From positions 1 through 64,000 of the forward strand of contig NZ_MRDL01000013.1 in assembly GCF_002008365.1 (NCBI RefSeq): a stretch of 64,000 bases of DNA, written 5' to 3'. Shown here piece after piece: positions 38,558-46,019 of this stretch; the first letter of the stretch is position 1, and each line of letters opens with the position of its first letter. Below the pieces are notes generated by a model. It was given only the letters and a program-made list of their open reading frames with translations. It searched no databases and was not told the DNA's origin. The translations under genes were made by a program, and so were the position numbers. This DNA comes from Rhizobium leguminosarum bv. viciae USDA 2370 (GTDB lineage: Bacteria; Pseudomonadota; Alphaproteobacteria; Rhizobiales; Rhizobiaceae).

Positions 38558-39991
38558 TCAGGCGCTTTCGGCAAGCGTCGGTTCTTGACCGAGCCAGGTC
38601 GCGCAGTCGGCAAGAGCACGCCGCGCGATCAACTGCCGCTTCATAATCGTCTTGTCCTTGCCGCGGAAGCGCTTGACGCCTTCAGGTTTGACGATCGAGC
38701 CCGGCTGGAGCTCCGGAAACAGCCCGAAATTGATGTTCATCGGCTGGAACGATCGTTTGCCCGGCTCCTCGTCGGTGACGATGTGCCCACCGGTGATGTG
38801 GCCGAGCAGCGCGCCGAGCGCCGTCGTCGCCGGCGGTAGCGAGATCGCCTCGCCCTTGCGTTCGGCGGCGGCGAAACGCCCGGCCATCAGCCCGACGCTA
38901 GCGCTTTCCACATAACCCTCACAGCCGGTGATCTGGCCGGCAAAACGCAGGCCGGGCCGCGATTTTAGCGTCAGTGACCGGTCGAGCAGGGTTGGGGAGT
39001 TGATATAGGTATTGCGGTGCAGGCCGCCGAGACGGGCAAATTCCGCATTTTCCAGACCCGGGATCATCCTGAAAATGTCCGCCTGCGCGCCATATTTCAG
39101 CTTCGTCTGGAAGCCGACCATGTTGTAGAGCGTGCCGAGTGCATTGTCCTGCCGCAGCTGCACGACGGCATAGGCCTTGACTGTCGGGTTATGCGCGTTC
39201 GTCAGCCCCATCGGCTTCATCGGTCCGTGGCGCAGTGTCTCGCGGCCGCGTTCAGCCATCACCTCGATCGGCAGGCAGCCGTCGAAATAAGGCGTGCCCT
39301 CCCATTCCTTGAAACCGACCGTGTCGCCTGATATCAGCGCGTCGACGAAGGCATTGTACTGCGCCTCGTCCATCGGGCAGTTGATATAATCCTTGCCGGT
39401 GCCGCCAGGCCCGACCTTGTCGTAGCGCGACTGATACCAGCAGATATCCATGTCGATGCTCTCGCGGTAGACGATCGGCGCGATGGCGTCGAAGAAGGCG
39501 AGCGAATCCTCGCCGGTTTCTGCCTGGATGGCGCTCGCGAGCGACGGCGCCGTCAGCGGTCCGGTGGCAACGATGGCAAGATCCCAGTCACTGGGCGGCA
39601 GGCCGGTGATCTCTTCACGCACGACGGTGATGAGCGGGTGGTCATGGACCGCCTTGGTCACCGCCTCGGAGAAGCCGTCACGATCGACGGCGAGCGCACC
39701 GCCGGCCGGTACCTGGCACCGATCGGCAGCGGTCATGATCAGCGAGCCCGCCATGCGCATCTCTGCATGGATGACGCCAACGGCATTGCTGGTCGCATCG
39801 TCGGAACGGAAGGAATTGGAACAGACAAGTTCGGCCAGGCCGTCGGTCTTATGCGCATCCGTGCCACGCACCCCCCGCATTTCATGCAGGATGACCGGAA
39901 CGCCGGAACTGGCGATCTGCCAGGCGGCTTCCGAACCGGCAAGCCCGCCGCCGACGACGTGGATGGGGGAATAGGAGGAGATCGTGTTCAT
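38558..39991 (-). CDS. trmFO: tRNA m5U54 methyltransferase, folate- and FAD-dependent
   Basis: Methylates U54 in the tRNA T-loop using methylene-tetrahydrofolate and FADH2. 477 aa. The N-terminal FAD site is [18 protein letters not shown] at about 10-27, then [20 protein letters not shown] with a conserved Cys. The second catalytic Cys region is [20 protein letters not shown]. TrmFO stands in for SAM-dependent TrmA in many alphaproteobacteria. It is convergent with the gene before it. Confidence 0.95.
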   Translation of the reverse strand: MNTISSYSPIHVVGGGLAGSEAAWQIASSGVPVILHEMRGVRGTDAHKTDGLAELVCSNSFRSDDATSNAVGVIHAEMRMAGSLIMTAADRCQVPAGGALAVDRDGFSEAVTKAVHDHPLITVVREEITGLPPSDWDLAIVATGPLTAPSLASAIQAETGEDSLAFFDAIAPIVYRESIDMDICWYQSRYDKVGPGGTGKDYINCPMDEAQYNAFVDALISGDTVGFKEWEGTPYFDGCLPIEVMAERGRETLRHGPMKPMGLTNAHNPTVKAYAVVQLRQDNALGTLYNMVGFQTKLKYGAQADIFRMIPGLENAEFARLGGLHRNTYINSPTLLDRSLTLKSRPGLRFAGQITGCEGYVESASVGLMAGRFAAAERKGEAISLPPATTALGALLGHITGGHIVTDEEPGKRSFQPMNINFGLFPELQPGSIVKPEGVKRFRGKDKTIMKRQLIARRALADCATWLGQEPTLAESA

Positions 39992-40032
39992 CCTGGGCTG
40001 ATATCATGTCGGCAGGTGCGATCCAACACCCG

Positions 40033-40099
40033 GGAATCAAAAACGGCGCCTTCGTGGCCCAGTACCCCGGAATCAAAAACGGCGCCTTCGTGGCGCCGT
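40033..40099 (-). terminator. Terminator of the first DUF1127 gene, with a partial direct duplication
   Basis: On the minus strand, ACGGCGCC-loop-GGCGCCGT at 40079-40099 followed by TTTTTGATT is a good Rho-independent terminator, 22 bases past the DUF1127 stop. A 26-base segment (40069-40094) is repeated exactly at 40033-40058, adding a second 3' arm and T run. Confidence 0.8.
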
Positions 40100-40121
40100 C
40101 TTGGAAGCATCGTACTCGCTA

Positions 40122-40265
40122 TTAGCGGAACGAGCGGGATGCAATATTGCGGATGTCGTAGCGGCTGACGCCGATATCGGACAGGGTCTGGTTGGAAAGG
40201 CCGCCGAGTTCGTTGAGCGTACGACGGTAGCTGAGCCAGCTTTTTGCAATGCGGATCGGGTTCAT
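40122..40265 (-). CDS. DUF1127 small protein (47 aa)
   Basis: Starts MNPIRIAKSWLSYRRTLNEL, then GGLSNQTLSDIGVSRYDIRN and a short basic end. It has the family pattern: aromatic/basic helix, L-x-x-L, L-x-D-I-G-[VI]-x-R. DUF1127 proteins are small Arg-rich proteins abundant in alphaproteobacteria; some affect RNA turnover and are stress induced. AGGAAGAAG precedes the ATG. It is too short for normal gene-calling cutoffs. The next DUF1127 gene is 293 bases upstream on the same strand. Confidence 0.92.
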   Translation of the reverse strand: MNPIRIAKSWLSYRRTLNELGGLSNQTLSDIGVSRYDIRNIASRSFR

Positions 40266-40484
40266 TGTCTTCTTCCTATGTCCGCGGGACGGCGGGATCG
40301 CCTGTCTCTCTGCGGTTGATGTTTATATAGGCGATATCAGTCCGATTGTGCAGTGCAAATAAAAGGCGTCTGCCATGCAATTGTGCAATGTGATGCTCGA
40401 CAATTAGGCGGTGAATATTTTTTGAGCGGGCTAATCAAGCGGAAAACATGCAACCGCCGCGGCCACCACGTGCAGACAAAAGAA

Positions 40485-40551
40485 AACGCCCGCTGTGGGT
40501 ACAGCGGGCGTTTCGATCGAGAACAATCGTGCTTGGGAGGAGCGGCGATCG
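40485..40551 (-). ncRNA. 3' region after the second DUF1127 gene: CUCCUCCC motif plus terminator
   Basis: Read on the minus strand after the DUF1127 stop: CGATCG, then CTCCTCCCA (40534-40542), then CGATCG, so the pyrimidine motif can sit in a loop. A perfect 12-bp terminator hairpin follows (AACGCCCGCTGT/ACAGCGGGCGTT, 40485-40512) with TTTTCTTTT. The motif matches the core of the double-hairpin RNA at 41131-41250. It may be released as a 3'-UTR-derived small RNA. The terminator is sure; the RNA function is inferred. Confidence 0.6.
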
Positions 40552-40558
40552 CCTTGAA

Positions 40559-40705
40559 TTAGCGGGAAGAAGCCTCACGGGCAACGCGATGGATGTCCGA
40601 ACGGTCGATGCCGAGATCGTGCAATTCGCGGTTGGTCATGCGGCCGAGTTCCGTGACGGTCTGACGATACTTGCGCCAGTTATTGAAAGAGCGAGAGAAG
40701 TTCAT
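40559..40705 (-). CDS. DUF1127 small protein (48 aa)
   Basis: Starts MNFSRSFNNWRKYRQTVTEL, then GRMTNRELHDLGIDRSDIHR and VAREASSR. It has the full DUF1127 pattern with L-x-D-L-G-I-x-R-x-D-I. GGAAAGGGG lies before the ATG. It is similar to, but clearly diverged from, the neighbouring copy at 40122, so it is an old duplication. Its 3' region carries a CUCCUCCC motif and a strong terminator. Confidence 0.92.
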   Translation of the reverse strand: MNFSRSFNNWRKYRQTVTELGRMTNRELHDLGIDRSDIHRVAREASSR

Positions 40706-40904
40706 GTTAAGCCCCTTTCCGAGGGTTTCATCTGCCAGCAGCCACCGATCGGCGCTGACCTCTATTTGATGACCGGAATATATGTTGCGGCGCGAAAGAC
40801 TAAAACAGCCAAGTTTTCAGATCACCCATGCAAATGATGCAATGCTCAAAGGGTATTTGACGCAGACTTACCGTTTTTTGGTCAACGAATAGGCAGAATG
40901 ACTT

Positions 40905-41030
40905 TTAGGAGAGCAGGTCGATTTGGAGGGGCGAATGGGGTGCCGCAGCGGAGAACGCCGCTCCCTCCGCCAGTTCCGCCCGTCCTTCTGCAACAAAGAG
41001 GCGTTCCGCTTCGGATCGGAAGTCGCGCAT
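40905..41030 (-). CDS. Possible small protein (41 aa), uncertain
   Basis: The frame starts MRDFRSEAERLFVAEGRAEL and continues with an Ala-rich, mildly amphipathic end. The first half looks like a helix-forming protein, but there is no ribosome site. It lies between the double-hairpin RNA and the second DUF1127 gene on the same strand. It could be chance. Confidence 0.3.
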   Translation of the reverse strand: MRDFRSEAERLFVAEGRAELAEGAAFSAAAPHSPLQIDLLS

Positions 41031-41130
41031 CTGTTCACGGGGTTGGTGGGGCGGTGTGACGCAATGTGGCATTGACGGCGTCACACGACGAAAATCCTTC
41101 AACCATCAATGCTTTAATAAAGCTTTGGCT

Positions 41131-41250
41131 CAACAAAAACGCCCGCCGGGGGAGGATCCGGCGGGCGTGTGATGGTGACTGACAACTGGGAGGAGGAGTG
41201 TTGCCAGTCTATCGCAGCGCGCTGGGAGGAGGAGTGCGCAGCTGCGAATC
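41131..41250 (-). ncRNA. Double-hairpin small RNA with repeated anti-Shine-Dalgarno loops (cuckoo/CcsR-like)
   Basis: On the minus strand two hairpins carry the same 15-base loop CACTCCTCCTCCCAG. Hairpin 1 spans 41246-41213 (9 bp with one bulged T). Hairpin 2 spans 41208-41178 (8 bp with one G-U). A terminator follows at 41167-41140 (10-bp stem CGCCCGCCGG/CCGGCGGGCG) with a T run at 41139-41135. The stems differ while the loops are identical, which points to selection on the loop. The loop contains CCUCCUCCC, complementary to Shine-Dalgarno sequences. This matches the cuckoo-type RNAs of Rhizobiales and the CcsR RNAs of Rhodobacter, which are also linked to DUF1127 genes. The 5' end is not determined. 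Confidence 0.8.
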
Positions 41251-41577
41251 TCGTCACGGACAAAGCATCCGCGGGCATCCGGCTGGAGCCGGGCCGGGGC
41301 GCCATCCCCGCGCTTCGATGTTCTGATCAATAGTATGACTAATGAGTATTGTGCAGTGCAATAAATTCATGGGGGATATGCAAGGATCGCATGCCTCTCC
41401 GACCATAAGCTTATATTAGCGCTTCTGCCGTTAGCGGCCGGTTAACACTCGATACTATTTAGACCAATGAGGAACTTGTATGTTTGTCGCAACAGCGTTT
41501 GCGAACGCCCTAGCTGCGTCTATAACGGCGTGAGCCGCAGCGCCGCAGTCGACGTTCCGGAAATCAAGGGGTTGAGC

Positions 41578-42681
41578 ATGTATCGCGGCAGATTGGAGCG
41601 GGATCTCTCGCTTTGGGTGGGCAAGGGCCTGCTCGGGCAGGAAACGGCAGGTGCGCTTCTCGCCGAATATGACAGCCGCCCTGCAAGCTTCAGCCTCGGC
41701 AGGGTGCTGATGGCGCTGGCGGCGGTACTGCTTGCCGCTGCCATCCTGTTGGTCGTCGCCTCCAACTGGGAAGCTATCCCGCGCCTTGTCCGCGTCGGCG
41801 GCATCCTCGCCCTGATCTGGTTGGTGCATATCGCCGCTGCCCGGATGCTTGCCCGCGGCGCGACAGCGGCCGCAGGTGGCTTGCTGGTCATCGGCGCTAT
41901 GAGTTTCGGCGGCGCCATCTCGCTGGTCGGGCAGATGTATCACCTCTCCGGCGACGAGCAGACGGTGATGTATCTCTGGTTCGCGATCGCGACGATCTCG
42001 GCGATCCTGTTCCGTTCGGGTGCCGTGGCAGTCGTCGCGGGCTTCCTCTCCTGGGCGTCCTTCGCCGTCTATCTTGAGAACAACGACACACATTGGATAG
42101 GCTTCGATCCCTGGATGGCGCCTCTCATGGCGGTGATCGTCATCGGGCTGGTGCGGTATACCGGCGCCGAGCGGGCTCGCCATCTGGCCTATCTGCTGCT
42201 GATCGGCTGGCTCGCCTGGCTCTATACTCTTTATGAGGAGATCGCCGTGGCGCTAGCCTTCGCGATCGGCGGAATGGCGGCCTTTGTCCTGACGGCGGTG
42301 CCGCTCCCGCGTATCGCCTCCTTGATCAGGAGCGCCAGTGCGGCTCCGGCCTTCTACAGCTTCCTTGTCGCTGTAATCGGCTTCCTGCTGCTGCATATCG
42401 AGATCGAGGATGGCTGGCGGCTGGTGGTGCTAGGAGTGGCGACGCTTGCCGCTTCCGTGCTGGCGATCGCCCTGCACGGCAGGGATAACGGCGCGGTGCG
42501 ATATCTCGCCTATGCGACCTTTGCCGCCGAGATGCTTTATCTCGCCTCCGTCACCGTCGGCTCCATCCTCGGCACGTCGAGCCTCTTCCTTTTCTCCGGT
42601 CTCGTGGTCGCGCTGGTCGCCTGGATGGTCATCCGTCTCGAACGGCGTTTTTCGGCGAATGCCCAGGGGGAGCGCGCATGA
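41578..42681 (+). CDS. DUF2157 multi-pass membrane protein
   Basis: From the ATG at 41578 (after AAGGGG), 367 aa. A soluble N-terminal segment (YRGRLERDLSLWVGKGLLGQ) precedes about ten hydrophobic spans, such as RVLMALAAVLLAAAILLVVA and YLLLIGWLAWLYTLYEEIAV. This fits DUF2157. The frame extends upstream to 41467 without a start context. Its stop overlaps the start of the GDYXXLXY gene, so the two are translationally coupled and probably form one membrane complex. Function is unknown. Confidence 0.85.
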   Translation: MYRGRLERDLSLWVGKGLLGQETAGALLAEYDSRPASFSLGRVLMALAAVLLAAAILLVVASNWEAIPRLVRVGGILALIWLVHIAAARMLARGATAAAGGLLVIGAMSFGGAISLVGQMYHLSGDEQTVMYLWFAIATISAILFRSGAVAVVAGFLSWASFAVYLENNDTHWIGFDPWMAPLMAVIVIGLVRYTGAERARHLAYLLLIGWLAWLYTLYEEIAVALAFAIGGMAAFVLTAVPLPRIASLIRSASAAPAFYSFLVAVIGFLLLHIEIEDGWRLVVLGVATLAASVLAIALHGRDNGAVRYLAYATFAAEMLYLASVTVGSILGTSSLFLFSGLVVALVAWMVIRLERRFSANAQGERA

Positions 42682-43268
42682 GCTCGTTCATGGCAAAGCT
42701 GCAATCCGGCAAGGGCTATCTGCTTTCGGCCATCATCGTCGCCGGTCTGCAGACCCTTATCCTCGGCACGATCATCCAGAGCCGGGCGTCGATCCTCAGC
42801 AACGGCGCCGAGGTGCTGTTGAAGACGGCGCCCGTCGATCCGCGCGATTTCTTGCGCGGCGATTATGTCGTCTTGAACTACGACATTTCCTCAGTGCCGG
42901 TTCAGACGGTTTCCGGCGGGATTCCGGCCGAGGTTGGCGAACGGGTGTTATGGGTTCGGTTGAAGAAGCAGGAGGACGGTTTCTGGACAGTCACCGAATC
43001 GTCCTTCCACGAGCTGCCTCCGCAGCCGGAGACGGTGATCCTGCGCAGCCTGCCATTTTATAGTGGCGCACTTGCCGCCGGGGACAATATGCGTGTCGAA
43101 TACGGCATCGAGCGCTACTACGTTCCTGAAGGCAAGGGCAAGCCGATCGAGGAGGCCCGCAACGACGGCAATGTCGCAATATCGGTGCGTGTCTCGGCTG
43201 ATGGAAGCGCGCAAATCCGCAGCCTTCTCGTTGACGGCAAGGCGGTTTACGACGAGCCGCTTTACTGA
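42678..43268 (+). CDS. GDYXXLXY-family membrane-anchored protein
   Basis: A 196-aa protein with one N-terminal span (about 14-34, YLLSAIIVAGLQTLILGTII) and the family signature FLRGDYVVLNYDIS at about 57-70. The soluble part should be periplasmic. This family is commonly encoded right after DUF2157 genes, as here with a 4-base overlap. The function is not known; dependence on the DUF2157 protein is inferred. Confidence 0.85.
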   Translation: MSSFMAKLQSGKGYLLSAIIVAGLQTLILGTIIQSRASILSNGAEVLLKTAPVDPRDFLRGDYVVLNYDISSVPVQTVSGGIPAEVGERVLWVRLKKQEDGFWTVTESSFHELPPQPETVILRSLPFYSGALAAGDNMRVEYGIERYYVPEGKGKPIEEARNDGNVAISVRVSADGSAQIRSLLVDGKAVYDEPLY

Positions 43269-43421
43269 TCCGACGGCACTTCGGAGGAGGGCGGCTGCAG
43301 GGCCGCAGGTCCCCTGTCATTTGCCGTTCATTTTTCCTTTGCCTCGACCAAATCGGGTGATATAGAGACGCCGCGCTCCGGAAGGCCTCATGCGCAGGCA
43401 TAGGCATGCGGTTTTGTGAAC

Positions 43422-43506
<85 letters not shown>

Positions 43507-43706
43507 AGCTGTTTGCAGGCGGGAGACTGAAATCGGTTGGCTTAGGGCAGCCGAGAGTTGTCCCGAACACCCCGCGAGTGCCGTTCCCCTTTGGGCGGAA
43601 TGATACAGGAATTGGGAAAAGCCACGCGCGGCAGGATCGCCGGCGTCGTGCTCATCGAAACGAACGGCGTCTGGGCACGGCCGCCACGAAATGAAGGTAG
43701 GAAGAC

Positions 43707-45191
43707 ATGCAGGTTATCGAAACGCTCGCTGAAGGGCTGAAGCGCGAAATCAAGGTCGTTATCCCGGCCAAGGACATGCAAGACAAGATGAATGAGCGTC
43801 TTGCAGATGTGAAGGACAAGGTTCGCATCAACGGCTTCCGTCCGGGCAAGGTACCCGCTGCTCACCTGAAGAAGGTCTACGGCAAGTCGATCATGGCCGA
43901 CCTCGTCAACGAGATCGTCCGCGAGCAGCCGGCCGCCATCCTGTCCAGCCGCGGTGAGAAGTCGGCCACGCAGCCGGAAATCGCCATGACGGAAGACAAG
44001 GACGAAGCCGACAAGATCCTCGCTGCCGAGCAGGATTTCGAATTCACGCTCTCCTATGAAGTTCTGCCGCCGATCGAACTGAAGTCGGTCAAGGGCATCA
44101 AGGTCACGCGCGAAGTCATCGACATCTCGGACGACGAAGTCAACGAGCAGGTCCTGAAGGTCGCCGAAAGCGCCCGCGCCTACGAGACCAAGACCGGCAA
44201 GGCCGCGAACGGCGACCGCATCACCATGGATTATGTCGGCAAGGTCGACGGCGAAGCCTTCGAAGGCGGCACCGACCAGGGCGCCGAACTGGTGCTCGGC
44301 TCCGGCCGCTTCATTCCGGGCTTCGAAGACCAGCTCGTCGGCGTCAAGGCCGGCGTTGAGAAGACCATCACCGTGACCTTCCCGGCCGACTACCCGGCCA
44401 AAAACCTCGCCGGCAAGGAAGCGACCTTCGACGTGTCAGTCAAGGAAGTCGCAGCACCTGCCGATGTCGAGATCAACGACGAACTCGCCTCCAAGCTCGG
44501 CATCGAATCCGCCGATCGCCTGAAGGAAATCGTCCGTGGCCAGATCGAATCGCAGTACGGCTCGCTGACCCGCCAGAAGCTGAAGCGCCAGATCCTCGAC
44601 CAGCTCGACGAGATGTACAAGTTCGAGACCCCGAACTCGCTCGTCGACGCCGAATATAACGGCATCTGGAGCCAGGTGAACAACGACCTCGCCCAGTCCG
44701 GCAAGACCTTCGAGGACGAAGACACGACTGAGGAGAAGGCTCGAGAGGAATACAAGACGCTCGCCGAGCGCCGCGTTCGCCTCGGCCTCGTTCTCTCCGA
44801 AATCGGCGAAAAGGCCGGCGTCGAGGTCAGCGAAGACGAGATGCAGCGCGCCATTTACGATCAGCTGCGCCAGTATCCGGGCCAGGAAAAGCAGATCCTC
44901 GAATTCTTCCGCAGCCAGCCGGGTGCCGCCGCGTCGATCCGCGCGCCGATCTTCGAAGAGAAGGTCATCGATCACCTGCTGACCGAAATCGACGTCACCG
45001 ACAAGAAGGTGACGAAGGAAGAGCTGCTCGCCGAGGAAGAAGGCGAGGCGAAGGCCGAGACCAAGAAGGCCGCGCCGAAGAAAAAGGCTGCCGCCAAGGC
45101 AGAAGCAGCTGACGCCGGTGAAGGCGAAGAAGCCGCACCGAAGAAGAAGGCTGCTCCGAAGAAGAAGGCGGCTGACGAAAGCGCCGAATAA
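43707..45191 (+). CDS. tig: Trigger factor
   Basis: A ribosome-bound chaperone with peptidyl-prolyl isomerase activity. 494 aa, longer than the roughly 430 aa of E. coli. The ribosome-docking motif NGFRPGKVP is at about 42-50, the FKBP-type PPIase domain at about 165-250 ([20 protein letters not shown]) and the helical chaperone arms at about 255-430. The extra C-terminal 55 residues are Lys/Ala/Glu-rich with repeated AAPKKKA units and are probably disordered. Such tails occur in other rhizobial trigger factors as I recall. Confidence 0.96.
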   Translation: MQVIETLAEGLKREIKVVIPAKDMQDKMNERLADVKDKVRINGFRPGKVPAAHLKKVYGKSIMADLVNEIVREQPAAILSSRGEKSATQPEIAMTEDKDEADKILAAEQDFEFTLSYEVLPPIELKSVKGIKVTREVIDISDDEVNEQVLKVAESARAYETKTGKAANGDRITMDYVGKVDGEAFEGGTDQGAELVLGSGRFIPGFEDQLVGVKAGVEKTITVTFPADYPAKNLAGKEATFDVSVKEVAAPADVEINDELASKLGIESADRLKEIVRGQIESQYGSLTRQKLKRQILDQLDEMYKFETPNSLVDAEYNGIWSQVNNDLAQSGKTFEDEDTTEEKAREEYKTLAERRVRLGLVLSEIGEKAGVEVSEDEMQRAIYDQLRQYPGQEKQILEFFRSQPGAAASIRAPIFEEKVIDHLLTEIDVTDKKVTKEELLAEEEGEAKAETKKAAPKKKAAAKAEAADAGEGEEAAPKKKAAPKKKAADESAE

Positions 45192-45204
45192 TCGCTTTTC
45201 AGTC

Positions 45205-45301
45205 CTACAGCGCCGCGCGTCATTTTAGACGCGCAAAGGACGCTGTAACACTTTGAATTGCCGCATCCTGAAATCGGATTCCGATTTAAGGAATCATGCA
45301 G
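45205..45301. repeat. Dispersed hairpin repeat, family B copy 2 (inverted)
   Basis: Runs CTACAGCGCC ... GACGCTGTAACACTTTGAAT ... AAATCGGATTCCGATTTAAG ... CATGCAG, the reverse of the copy at 27785-27892. The terminal inverted repeat is partly decayed here. It lies just after the trigger factor gene. Confidence 0.75.
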
Positions 45302-45463
45302 TAAAGTTTGGAAGGCCTCGCCATCGTGCGGGGCCTTTTTCTATTATACAGGGCAGTTTCATTCTCGTCGCCTACTCCATTGTGTTTATTCACTGTGAAC
45401 AACAAAGGGTTGCATTTAAGTATAATTAGATGCAGATTTCGCTGATGGTGGAGGGACCTGAAA

Positions 45464-45886
45464 ATGACTGCAAAGCATGACATGAAGAAGCTCGTGGAAG
45501 AAATTTATGCTGTGCGTGACCGCGGCGATGTCGACGCTACGCTGGCGCTGATCGGCGAGGATTGCACCTTTCGCATGGTCGGCAATACACGGATGGCGCC
45601 TTTTTCGACTGAATCAAGCGGGCATGCTTTTCGCCAAGCGATAACCCAGCTCATCACAGTGTGGGATCTATCGAATATCAGGACAGCCGGCATCTATGTG
45701 GACGAAGATGAGCAAATGGTCTTTGCCCATCGCGAAGGCGAGGTCAGGCATATCCCATCGGGCGTGAGCTTCCATACGGAATTCGTCGACAAGATCCATT
45801 TCCGGGATGGGAAACCCGTCAAGATCGTCGAATTCGTCGACACGCTGCAAGTGGCCGAGACGACCCAGATGATCCAAGTCGCTTAA
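45464..45886 (+). CDS. NTF2-like / SnoaL-like protein (140 aa)
   Basis: A single NTF2-fold domain. The N-terminal helix MKKLVEEIYAVRDRGDVDAT is followed by LALIGEDCTFRMVG, and later strands include QMVFAHREGEVRH and DKIHFRDGKPVKIVEFVDTL. This fold serves varied enzymes and binding proteins, so no substrate can be named. It has no signal peptide. GGAGGG lies about 8 bases before the ATG. Confidence 0.8.
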   Translation: MTAKHDMKKLVEEIYAVRDRGDVDATLALIGEDCTFRMVGNTRMAPFSTESSGHAFRQAITQLITVWDLSNIRTAGIYVDEDEQMVFAHREGEVRHIPSGVSFHTEFVDKIHFRDGKPVKIVEFVDTLQVAETTQMIQVA

Positions 45887-45910
45887 ACGGCCACTGAATT
45901 CGGAGCCTTC

Positions 45911-45949
45911 AAAGCGCGTTGTCAAACTTGATTCAAGCGACGCGCTTTA
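45911..45949. repeat. Short inverted repeat resembling the family A tail
   Basis: AAAGCGCGT and ACGCGCTTT flank a 21-base spacer. The ends match the AAAGCGC...GCGCTTTAG tail of the family A repeat at 16027. Probably a decayed copy, or a terminator for the NTF2-like gene. Confidence 0.5.
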
Positions 45950-46019
45950 GCGGCATGCATTGGCTTAGAGTTTGATGCCGCCATGTTTTCGGGCGTCATC
46001 CGCGTTCAAGAATTACCGC

